From: Procambarus clarkii
Lineage: Eukaryota > Arthropoda > Malacostraca > Decapoda > Cambaridae
DNA length: 64,000 nucleotides
Assembly: GCF_040958095.1 (NCBI RefSeq)
Contig: NC_091160.1
Location: 34,310,733 to 34,374,732 of the forward strand
Direction of reading: 5' to 3'
Below are positions 12,315-34,876 of the stretch, one piece after another (position 1 is the stretch's first letter; each line of letters begins with the position of its first letter). A program made the translations under genes and the position numbers. The notes beneath the pieces were generated by a model. That model did no database searches and was not told the DNA's origin. It was given only the letters and a program-made list of their open reading frames with translations.

Positions 12315-12565
12315 GGGAGCCGGTCGGCCGAGCGGACAGCACGCTGGACTTGTGATCCTGTGGTCCTGGGTTCGATCCCAGGTGCCGGCGAGAAACAATG
12401 GGCAGAGTTTCTTTCACCCTATGCTCCTGTTACCTAGCAGTAAATAGGTACCTGGGTGTTAGTCAGCTGTCACGGGCTGCTTCCTGGGGGTGGAGGCCTG
12501 GTCGAAGACCGGGCCGCGGGGACACTAAAGCCCCGAAATCATCTCAAGATAACCTCAAGATAACC
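12315..12565 (+). mobile_element. SINE family 1, full-length
   Basis: Head GGAGCCGGTCGGCCGAGCGG, B box GGTTCGATCCCAGG, body and CTCAAGATAACC tail, close to consensus. Confidence 0.92.
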
Positions 12566-14355
12566 AAAATACAACTTCCCAATAGAACACTGATTCAGGT
12601 ACAAAGCCTCTCCACTTAGCTCACTTAATTCAGATAAAAAAAAAAAAATTATACTAGACTGACTAATCAAATCACAGCACTCAACTAACAAAATGGGCAA
12701 TGAAGATACGAGAATTATACTAGCGAGATCAAAACCAGTAGCAAATTCTAGGAACGATCAAGAAATGTTCAATTCAGACACAATAAACCTTTACAGTACA
12801 GAATATACACCACGTTATGCCATGATTGACGTCCTCAAATCAATAAATTCCAGTCGCAAGACAAATAGTATAAAGCCGCAGAAATCGTGGCTTTGTGCCA
12901 ACAGACTTGTGCAACACTTACTAACGTGCAGCGAGTAAATAGTAACACTAACGTTCCCTACCATTAATGTAAATTATGACTTGTGCATAACAGCCGTTGT
13001 TCAAGTAGAGAGGGCATTTCTTTTGGGGGGAAAACTGCTATTATACCAGTCACAAGTTCCATAAACCACTTTCCAAATTTCTGGATTGAATCAGAAGGCA
13101 ACAAACTAGCTTTTTCTCTGCCTGAATTTGTAACATGCTAACTGGAAACATAACCCTCCAAACCTGGGCTAAAACCCCTATACACAACAGGAGCAGAAAC
13201 ACTTCAAATAGTCATTCAGCACTTGAAGCCTCAAAACACTTTCACGCAAGAACTGCATTTATCAACAGACATTGTAAAGTTGTACCAACTTTTAGTCCTT
13301 TTTATTACGTCCTTAATTATAAAACTTTTAAAAATCAAGATTCCAACATGCGATTTGGCACAAACTCTCATACTAGGCAGCTAGTGTGAAAGTTAGTATG
13401 AATTATGTATAATGACTAATACGAAGATGTATCATCAGTGCATAAGGCACAAAATAATTATGGAATCCATAATGTAATTATATATATATATATATATATA
13501 TGTATGCCTGTGTGTTGTGTAAACATATAATTGTGCATGTTGTGTATATGCATGCACCTATACGTACATGTGCGTGTATTTTTATGCACATGCACATCTG
13601 TCTGTCCTTGCCAAGTTCTGCTCATCGAGATGTGCTTGCAGTACCGAGCAATTTTTTTAGACCTGCTTTGTGCAGGCGTGTACTTTTATGTGGCTACAGC
13701 TATGCAAGCATACACCGAGACACACATGCATATATGTACATGTACACATACACACACAAGATCTACTACAGTACAAAGCAGTACTCAACAACAATGATTT
13801 ATAAGACAATTTTCTTAATATTCCTTCCTTGGTTTTAGTATAGCAATTTCCTTTAAAATACACACATACACACTCATAAGTGCAACTGTTTTACTTAAAC
13901 CTTAGTATCCACCATAAAAGAAAACAAATATGTATGTTTTGGAGTTTTAGTCAAGAATTTCACACATACAAATTTCATCTCTTACAAGAAAAACCAATTG
14001 CTTATTCCAAATTGTTGTAATAAATAAGTCTTCTTTAGTGCTACTGTACACCGCATAAAATGATATCATACCTAACTGTGGGTGTCATCTTCAACATACA
14101 CTCGTGCCACTTCTAGTGCAGCAAATCTGGTTTAAGAAACCACTAAAAAGTTTCATGTCTTATGACAAAACATTTCTAAGCAGTTGTATTATCAAGACAT
14201 TCATGGATGCCTACAATATCGGTAGCAATTTAAAGTTAATTAAGAAACGCCAAAGTTTCCTTGCATGTGCTAAACTTCACATAGATGAGATGTGAAGCGG
14301 GGTGGGTTGTGTTGGGTTGGCTTAACATTCTGTACAGTACCAGTACATAATTACA
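12566..14355. other. Intergenic, no gene recognised
   Basis: AT-rich DNA with a (TA)n run at 13480-13502, a TG/CA-rich stretch at 13500-13760 and many small open frames without family-like text. Confidence 0.4.
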
Positions 14356-14535
14356 GTTCAAGAGAGAACTGGATAAGCAGCTCCAAAGGATACCTGATCA
14401 ACTGGGCTGTGACTCATACGTCAGGCTGCGAGCAGCCGCGTCCACCAGCCTGGTTGATCAGTCCAGCAACCAGGAGACCTGGTCGACTACCGGGCCACGG
14501 GGACGATAAGCCCCGGAAGCACTTCAAGGTAACCA
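14356..14535 (+). mobile_element. LINE 3'-terminal fragment
   Basis: A frame reads FKRELDKQLQRIPDQLGCDS and then a diverged end, matching in style the fragment at 50830-51050 (FKRKLDRFLREVLDQPGCGG). It ends in a GGGCCACGGGGACGATAAGC CCC-type tail. Truncated retrotransposon end; clade not determined. Confidence 0.55.
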
Positions 14536-14719
14536 CCCGACTTCACCAGGTAAATTCACCATTTTCATTTGCAACTAAAGTCAATAACTAATTCCTGTAA
14601 AAAACTAATTAATAGGAAATAAGAGGGGGACAGAAAATAAATGGAATTGAAAAAAAAAACCTGCTTTCATTAATATAATAACATACTGTACATCTATAGC
14701 ATAACCTACGACGAGAGTA

Positions 14720-14862
14720 CCAAACCACACAACACAAGATGGAGAAACGACAGTGTTTCGGTCCATCCTGGACCCATTATCAAGTCGTGATCACAAGACA
14801 TGACAATGAATGGTCCAGGAAGGACTGAAATGTCGTTGTTTCTCTGTCTTCTGATGTGTTCT
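14720..14862. mobile_element. Diverged foldback element
   Basis: Inverted arms GTTTCGGTCCATCCTGGACC and TGGTCCAGGAAGGACTGAAA around a short loop: an old, strongly diverged relative of the 2319-2519 element. Confidence 0.65.
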
Positions 14863-15024
14863 TTAGTTATCATATCTTCAGCCACGTTATTGTGACTCGT
14901 CGTCTGCATAACCCATAACATTGCTAGTTCAGTATATAATAGAACCATTTGTTAAAAAGATTCATACATATTTGTTTTCTTTCAAATAAAGCAATGAAAT
15001 TTTATATTCATATATATATATATG

Positions 15025-15030
15025 TTTATT
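15025..15030 (-). terminator. Candidate polyadenylation signal of AGPS
   Basis: AATAAA on the minus strand about 240 nt past the AGPS stop codon; the nearest canonical signal I see. Other A-rich variants nearby make this tentative. Confidence 0.35.
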
Positions 15031-15267
15031 TATAACCATATGGATTAATATTCTAAAATTTTCAATACCACATTTATAAAAAATTTAATCCTGATATTAA
15101 ACTGATAAAAATTGGTATAATTTTGTAAAGTGAATTTGATACTGGTGTACATTATATAACTATGATGACACCAACATCTTTCTTCCACTAGAATGCACAT
15201 TAACATCTGTAACAAACCAACAAGATGAACAATTCAGGTCCAGCCAAACCGTACAGCCAAATGATCT

Positions 15268-27825
<12,558 letters not shown>

Positions 27826-28279
27826 GGCTGTTGTGGTCCCACTGGCTAACCTCCTCCACACACACCCGCTTCCTTCAATCTCTTTACAATCTCACACTTT
27901 TACAAGCAAATAATATGCATTATGTCCTTAAAAACATTAAATATTACAATTAACCATACGGAAATTATTTTAATTTAAATTTTGTGTTATTCAAATGAAA
28001 GCGGCCTATCTTGTTATCTCTGTTCGTCGCATTAATCAAAAAAATTGATATTAATACTACCAAAAATACCCATTATCCGCTGAAAATCATAGTCACACAA
28101 TATCCAGAATATTTATATATATAGGGATTAAAATTAACAATATAATATTTCAAATTAATTAATAATATAACAAATGATAATATAATATACATTCAATTAA
28201 CGAAAGCGACGCATATTTGCCCTATCGATTGAGAGCTATAACCTTGGCAATTGATGAAATCGTAAATCTGTTTTATTAT

Positions 28280-28282
<3 letters not shown>

Positions 28283-28337
<55 letters not shown>

Positions 28338-28720
28338 GTACCTAGTAGCCAGAATGCACTTCTCAGCCTACTATGCAAGGCCCGATTTGCCTAATAAGCC
28401 AAGTTTTCATGATTTAATTGTTTTTCGACTACCTAACCTACCTAACCTAACCTAACCTAACTTTTTTGGCTACCTAACCTAACCTAACCTATAAAGATAG
28501 GTTAGGTTAGGTTAGGTAGGGTTGGTTAGGTTCGGTCATATATCTACGTTAATTTTATCTCCAATAAAAAACAATTGACCTCATACATAATGAAATGGGT
28601 AGCTTTATCATTTCACAAGAAAAAAATTAGAGAAAATATATTAATTCAGGAAAACTTGGCTTATTAGGCAAATCGGGCCTTGCATAGTAGGCTGAGAAGT
28701 GAGTTCTGGCTACTAGGTAC

Positions 28721-28758
<38 letters not shown>
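28283..28758. mobile_element. Palindromic MITE with internal telomere-type repeats, between (TA)n tracts
   Basis: Terminal inverted repeats of about 85 bp start GTCGTACCTAGTAGCCAGAA (28335) and end with the complement at about 28723, both running through AAGGCCCGATTTGCCTAATA. Inside are facing tracts of (CCTAA)n at about 28430-28490 and (TTAGG)n at 28495-28530, the arthropod telomere motif. (TA)n runs flank it (28283-28334, 28725-28758), suggesting insertion into a TA microsatellite. No transposase, so non-autonomous. Confidence 0.85.
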
Positions 28759-28760
<2 letters not shown>

Positions 28761-28879
28761 GCAGAAGCTCATTGGTCGCTTACCCAGTTATCTTGCTAGT
28801 TAGTGGAGCTTTCTAGTCGTATGAGAAGTCAAGTACAATGATTATTCTTGAGTTTTCAGTTACGGTTGCATTAAAGGTT

Positions 28880-29345
28880 TAACGGGAAGGTGTCTCTGTT
28901 GAATGGCAACAGTCTCATCATGGTAGGAAGTCTGTTAACGGGAGGGTGTCTCTGTTGAATGGTAACAAAGCCATCATGGTAGGAAGTCTGTTAACGGGAT
29001 GGTGTCCCTGTTGAATGGTAGCAATCTCATCATGGTAGGAAGTCTGTTAACGGGAGGGTGTCTCTGTTGAATGGTAGCAATCTCATCATGGTAGGAAATC
29101 TGTTAACGGGAGGGTGTCCCTGTTGAATGGTAACAAGCCATCATGGTAGGACGTCTGTTAACAGGAGGGTGTCCCTGTTGAAGGGTAACAAGCCATCATG
29201 GTAGGACGTCTGTTAACGGGAGGGTGTCCCTGTTGAAGGGTAACAAGCCATCATGGTAGGACGTCTGTTAACGGGAGGGTGTCCCTGTTGAAGGGTAACA
29301 AGCCATCATGGTAGGAACTCTGTTAACAGGAGTGTGTCCCTGTTG
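28880..29345. repeat. 55-57-bp minisatellite, about 8 copies
   Basis: Unit contains GTCTGTTAACGGGAGGGTGT and CATCATGGTAGGA. Left and right copies differ (AATGGTAAC or AATGGTAGC versus AAGGGTAAC). Confidence 0.93.
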
Positions 29346-29429
29346 CGTTCCTATTACGCACCTGTTGGTCTCCCTGTCAACCATGGTGTCAGTAGCAACA
29401 TACCAATAACATGAATAATACAGTAGGGA

Positions 29430-29600
29430 TCGTTCGCGACTCACACTCAAGATTTTCGGGTTCGAATCCCCGCAGGGCTGAACAGAAATGGCTTGGGCGC
29501 GTTTTATCCACCTAATACCTCTGTTCACCTAGCAGTAATAAATAAGTACTTCTGAGTTATTCAGCTTACTATTGGGTTACATCCTGGGAAAGGGTCAGTG
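29430..29600 (+). mobile_element. tRNA-derived SINE fragment
   Basis: B box GGGTTCGAATCCCCGCAGG and a body resembling the other SINEs here (CACCTAGCAGTAATAAATAA). Confidence 0.55.
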
Positions 29601-29744
29601 GTTCAACCAGCCAAACATGTATATATTTATATATATGTACACTGGCTGCCTGTCCCCCCGACGCAATGAATTACAATTATTGGTTAACAAGAAGACAAAT
29701 AGGCATGACGATCGTTAATATAGCAAGAAGCAACCTCTTGGAAA

Positions 29745-29905
29745 TTGAAATTGAAATTGAAATAAGTTTATTGAGGTAAAATCCACACAAAGGGATGAGG
29801 TAGCTCAAGCTATTCTCACCCCGTTCAGTACAACGTGTTAATACATACATAGACACACATCACAAACAATATACATATTACCGAACATTCTGAGAGATAA
29901 ACATA
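29745..29905 (-). mobile_element. LINE 3'-tail fragment
   Basis: On the minus strand it ends CTCAATAAACTTATTTCAAT with TTCAATTTCAATTTC repeats, a typical microsatellite-ended non-LTR tail; similar end sequences lie at 33005-33075 and, on the plus strand, 48885-48940. Confidence 0.5.
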
Positions 29906-30103
29906 TACATTTCCTCCTTTACAAACCTCTTGGAAGAACGTCAGATATGAAGGTCTTGAAATCTGACTGTCAGGGACACTTGATCTAATCTGATAAGATG
30001 TCTTGAGTTTTGTATCACAGTTGAGAGGTCGGTGTGACCGGCTAGGCTAACACAGGTGGAGTTTTTTTTCCATTAATTGTCGGGAACAGAAAGACTGTTA
30101 GGC

Positions 30104-31130
30104 CTATGTTAAGGGGAGTTAGTGAGGTTATAGGTGTTCAACAACAGGTTAGTGTGGAGTTAGTGAGGCTACAGGTGTTCAACGACAGGTTAGTGAGGCT
30201 ACAGGTGTTCAACAACAGGGTAGTGAAGCTACAGGTGTTCAACAACAGGTTCGTGTGGAGTTAGTGAGGCTACAGGTGTTCAACAACAAGGTAGTGAGGC
30301 TACAGGTGTTCAACAACAGGTTAGTGTAGAGTTAGTGAGGCTACAGGTGTTGAACAACAGGTTAGGGAGGAGTTAGTGAGGCTACAGGTGTTCAACAACA
30401 GGTTAGTGTGGAGTTAGTGAGGCTACAGATGTTCAACATCAAGTTAGTGAGGCTACAGGTGTTCAACAACAGGTTAGTGAGGCTACAGGTGTTCAACAAC
30501 AGGGTAGTGAGGCTACAGGTGTTCAACAACAGGGTAGTGAGGCTACAGGTGTTCAACAACAGGGTAGTGAGGCTACAGGTGTTCAACAACAGGGTAGTGA
30601 GGCTACAGGTGTTCAACAACAGGTTAGTGTGGAGTTAGTGAGGCTACAGATGTTCAACAACAGGGTAGTGAGGCTACAGGTGTTCAACAACAGGGTAGTG
30701 AGGCTACAGATGTTCAACAACAGGGTAGTGAGGCTACAGGTGTTCAACAACAGGGTAGTGAGGCTACAGGTGTTCAACAACAGGGTAGTGAGGCTACAGG
30801 TGTTCAACAACAGGGTAGTGAGGCTACAGGTGTTCAACAACAGGGTAGTGAGGCTACAGGTGTTCAACAACAGGGTAGTGAGGCTACAGGTGTTCAACAA
30901 CAGGTTAGTGTGGAGTTAGTGAGGCTACAGATGTTCAACAACAGGGTAGTGAGGCTACAGGTGTTCAACAACAGGGTAGTGAGGCTACAGATGTTCAACA
31001 ACAGGGTAGTGAGGCTACAGGTGTTCAACAACAGGGTAGTGAGGCTACAGGTGTTCAACAACAGGGTAGTGAGGCTACAGGTGTTCAACAACAGGGTAGT
31101 GAGGCTACAGATGTTCAACAACAGGTTAGC
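30104..31130. repeat. 30-bp minisatellite with higher-order structure, about 34 copies
   Basis: Unit of 30 bp (GAGGCTACAGGTGTTCAACA plus ACAGGGTAGT). A longer variant block containing TTAGTGTGGAGTTAGTGAGG recurs about every 220-280 bp (near 30405, 30625, 30905). Because 30 is divisible by three, open frames cross the array on both strands; not a gene. Confidence 0.95.
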
Positions 31131-31256
31131 TTACCATGGAAATTGTGGGAATCGATGAACAAAACACAAACACAGGGAACTGTATAAAATTTAATCAGAG
31201 TAAAACTAAAATAAGGAGAAATTAGCAAAATTGTTGGAAATACAGCGCCATATACG

Positions 31257-31437
31257 ACTGGCTAGTCCTCGTAGCCTGGCTAGTCCTCGTAGCCTGGCTA
31301 GTCCCACGTAACCTGGCTAGTCCTCGTAGCCTGGCTAGTCCCACGTAACCTGGCTAGTCCTCGTAGCCTGGCTAGTCCTCGCAGCCTGGCTAGTCCTCGT
31401 AGCCTGGCTAGTCCTCGTAGCCAGACTAGTCCTAGTA
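31257..31437. repeat. 18-19-bp minisatellite
   Basis: About ten units of CCTGGCTAGTCCTCGTAG with CCCACGTAA variants. Confidence 0.9.
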
Positions 31438-31573
31438 GCCTACCATGTCTGCTATTCCGGAACCTGTCAATGAGACCCATAGTTGCAAAAGACCTTGCGA
31501 CACCCATTGCATAATGTGGACTTCATCAGTATTCAACACGATACCATTATAATCATTGATAGTAGCGGATGTA

Positions 31574-34500
31574 TCAGTAATAGGGGAGAATAGGCCTACC
31601 ACCTGACGGTATCTGGGGACAGGGCTGCGTCACGCCTATTAACTGGAAGCGGGTGCTGGTCTGCGTCTGCGTCAGTGCCTGCGTCAAGTATTGCGTCAGC
31701 TGCAGCGTCGTTGTCAGCAGCAGCGACTGGCACTGTGAATGGCACTCAGAGGCTTATGTATCAAATATAAGACATTCCCAGCTCAGGAAATGTTATATCA
31801 ACGTAACATCAACATTATCTACGTTAGAATAACAAAGAATCGACGTTGAACCAGTCATCAAGACTAACGTCAGCGTTACTAGGCTACTGGTGGCACTAAG
31901 CTACTGGTGGCACTAGGCTACTGGTGGCACTAGGCTACTAGTGACACTAGGCTACTGGTGGCACTAGGCTACTAGTGACACTAGGCTACTAGTGACACTA
32001 GGCTACTAGTGACACTAGGCTACTAGTGGCACTAGGCTACTAGTGGCACTAGGCTACTAGTGGCACTAGGCTACTGGTGGCACTAGGCTACTGGTGGCAC
32101 TAGGCTACTAGTGGCACTAGGCTACTGGTGGCACTAGGCTACTAGTGGCACTAGGCTACTAGTGGCACTAGGCTACTAGTGGCACTAGGCTACTGGTGGC
32201 ACTAGGCTACTGGTGGCACTAGGCTACTAGTGGCACTAGGCTACTAGTGGCACTAGGCTACTGGTGGCACTAGGCTACTGGTGGCACTAGGCTACTAGTG
32301 ACACTAGGCTACTGGTGACACTAGGCTACTGGTGGTGACGTACTCTGGTCTTGGAGAAGGTGTTGACGTGGTAGTAGGTGTCAGTGAGGTAGGTGGTGAA
32401 AGTCTCCGTGCTGGTGGTCACTTCTTGTAGCCTTGGTATACAAGAACCATCAATCTGTTAGGAAGTCATATGTCATAATTAGAAGCCATATGTATATACC
32501 CGTCGGCGTCCTCGGTGCATAGTTTATTTACATATGCATTACCAGTCTATTGACAAATTATCAAACCATCATGGTGAGACTCGTAGGTGTCCAGAGTTTA
32601 CCTGAATTTACCTGAGGGCCACCATCTCACTAGTGGTCTCGACGAGGACAGAAAGCAAGTTTTTATTCAAAATTGTTCTTCTGGAATGATTTTTTGTCGT
32701 CCAGGTGATGTACTTTCTCCAAATGGAGGAGCTATGTCCTTCTTGCGTTTTTCAATATTAAAAAAAAGTATTTGCCAGTCTTCCGGCCATTTGTAGATTT
32801 CATGAAGATTGTAAGGCCTCAATATAATGTTCGCTTCCTAGTTTACCATAGATCTTAGTGTCATCTGCATGATATTGTTTGTAATATTCTCATCTGTATC
32901 ACTGATGATCCTATGGGTGAGACTTCAGCGTCTCATCATGTGTCAAGAACGGTCACAATTTGGTATACTCAGTGTGACTATTTTTTATAAATATCCGTCT
33001 CAGGTTCAAGTATGTTTATTGAGACAAGAAAATACATCCTAAAGTGATAGAGTAGCTTAGGCTATTTCTACCCTTCCCCCCCCCCCCAATGTCTGTTTCG
33101 TTGCGCATGCGTGAGTATCTTAAGAGGGTTATTCAACATGGCGGCTATGGACGTGCTGAGTAATTATCAAAAGAAAGGCCTTTCCATTTAGGGTAAAATG
33201 CACATTAATCCCAAAAGAGGTGAAGCTCAGTCATGTTAAGCCTAGTGGGAGCTTACCTGGACTGTGTCGTAGTTGCTGTGAGCGGTCACTACGGCAGCCA
33301 TCGCCAGGGCCGCCGCCACCACCAACACGCTTCTGGAAGAGTTGTTGTTTTGGATTCAGCTAAACGGAACAAAAAGTTCCAAGTAGCACGGGCTATGGTG
33401 AGCCCCTAGTGGACTCACCTGGCACAGGAGCGAAGCTGTGCCCGCTGGAAGAAACGTTGTCAGCCATATATATATACTGCCTCCGCTGCCAACTATATTT
33501 CAAAACCTTATTATGGTTCAATACTTATGACCATTATAATGAAAAACAGAACTATGAGTAATAGTTTGGGTTTGAATGGGCCCACTGATTGGTTCCTCTG
33601 AGGGAAGCAAGAGTCGTTGTACCAGGAAGCTATCGTGCCCCCAGAACGAGAGCCAATCACCCCACCAGGAGGACCTCCTCCTCCTCTAGCCAAACATTCC
33701 ATGAGAGAAGATCGTCAGGTTGGGTCGCCCGGCCCCGTCTGCTCCACCACCGTCCCCGAAATCATCTCAAGATAACCTCAAGATCTCAAGATAACCGTTG
33801 ACAACATCCCTACATGTCTTCAACATTGAATTATTGTTAATCAATGTCATTTTTCCACATTTGCTCGGGGATGGGAGGGGGTTGCATGGTTCTGGAAATG
33901 GCTAGATTGGTTTTGTCAAATTTAATTTGGTTAGGTTTGCTGCTTATTAGCTTAAATATAACCAACACCATTTTAATATAATGTTCAAAAGCATTCAATA
34001 TTGGCGGCATTTCCGAAACCAGTGATTGCGATTCAAGTACTGTTGTTTTAGATTCAGCTACTCAGAACAAAAAGTTGTAAGAAGCACGGGCTATGGTGAG
34101 CCCGCAGTGAACACTGTTGCCCACGTCCGTATGTATAGGTTAGGTGAGGAGGGATAGACATGGGTCTGCCTCCTTTAGTGAATTAGTTAAGGATGTCATA
34201 CAGTCAAGTGTTCTTAATAAGAGGTCCACTAGTTAAGGATCTCATACAGTGTTCTTAACTAGTTAATGATCTCACACAGTGTCGTTGTGGACGTCTAGTT
34301 CAGGATCTCATGCTCTGAATAAAATCCTTTATATGCATGTGGTTGTACTAACCGTATCATGCCGGTGTGGACGCAGCGTCACGGAGATATGATCCATGTG
34401 CTAGGCTTCTCAGGTCTATATACCATTCCCAGACCCCCTTCCCCCCGCACTTCCTCTAAACCTAGATCAAAACATCGTAATTTTTAATTGTGCTTTCTCT

Positions 34501-34673
34501 GTAGTAATTGCGGTGGTCTAAATAACCCTCCAGCGGTTGATAGGCTTCAAGCCACCACCAAATTAACAGGGAAAATTTGAGGAATGTGTCTTTGGGGGAG
34601 AGTTACGGCTTGGAGGCGACCAAGACTTGGACGAGCATAATTTGAGGATGTGTTGGGCTCACACCTGCGCCAT
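31574..34673 (-). CDS. Secreted Thr/Leu/Gln-rich small protein A (new family, paralogue of B and C)
   Basis: Proposed exons: 34663-34673, 33257-33332, 32344-32454, 31574-31732; 357 nt, 118 aa. Exon 1 carries only ATG GCG CAG GT before a GTGAGC donor (a CAG-GTGTGA donor would break the frame). Exon 2 gives a signal peptide, MAQVSVLVVAAALAMAAVV then TAHSNYDTVQ. Exon 3 begins IDGSCIPRLQEVTTSTETF and exon 4 CQSLLLTTTLQLTQYLTQAL, ending QPCPQIPSGGRPILPYY. Intron phases are 2, 0 and 0, as in genes B and C. The mature protein is Thr/Gln/Leu-rich with alternating TxT/LTQ pattern and a late Cys-Pro. Introns hold a 17-bp minisatellite and a LINE fragment. If the exon 3 donor is skipped, translation stops after eight nt-encoded residues at 32326. 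I recognise no known family; function unknown. Exon 1 and exon 4 are the less certain parts. Confidence 0.6.
31880..32335. repeat. 17-bp minisatellite abutting exon 3 of gene A
   Basis: About 27 units of AGGCTACTAGTGGCACT or its CTGG variant. It fills the intron of gene A directly after the exon 3 donor (32343). Confidence 0.95.
32640..32925 (-). mobile_element. LINE reverse-transcriptase remnant in gene A intron 2
   Basis: Nucleotide relative of the RT fragment at 5640-5800 (shared text around TTAGTGTCATCTGCA and ATTTGTAGATTTCATGAAG), heavily decayed with stops and indels. Confidence 0.6.
33341..33460. repeat. Dispersed repeat (first of three copies)
   Basis: TTGTTTTGGATTCAGCTAAA, GAACAAAAAGTTCCAAGTAG and CACGGGCTATGGTGAGCCCC recur at about 34045-34115 and, diverged, 39740-39795. 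Lies in intron 1 of gene A; it creates a false donor-like CCAGGTGAGTCC on the minus strand. Confidence 0.6.
33752..33798 (+). mobile_element. SINE family 1 tail fragment
   Basis: Only CCCCGAAATCATCTCAAGAT and the ACCTCAAGAT tail remain, with a small duplication at the end. Confidence 0.6.
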
Positions 34674-34876
34674 GATCACCCTCAGAGAAAATGCAAACAC
34701 TCCAAAGAGTGAGTGGTTAAGGGGAGAGGGACTCTGGGAAGGGAATGTTGATATATAAGACGGAAGAATGTCGCACACTGCCACATTTACCGCGCCAACT
34801 GTGCTGTCTTCAGGCCAGCGTGTTATTTGTGGGATTTTGTTTGGTGAACTAGTGACAGTTTCGAACATTCGTCGCC
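34674..34876. promoter_or_regulatory. Bidirectional promoter between genes A and B
   Basis: 203 bp separate the proposed start codons of genes A (minus) and B (plus). A TATATAAG box lies at 34752-34759; on the other strand it reads TTATATATC, so it could serve either direction. Distances allow a roughly 95-nt leader for B and a roughly 50-nt leader for A. Transcription starts are inferred, not seen. Confidence 0.5.

Noticed and set aside
33411-33475. ATG GCT GAC... with a CCAG-GTGAGT donor as first exon of gene A
   Set aside because: The splice phase does not fit exon 2, and the donor-like site belongs to a dispersed repeat; the 34673 start fits the phase and the family pattern.
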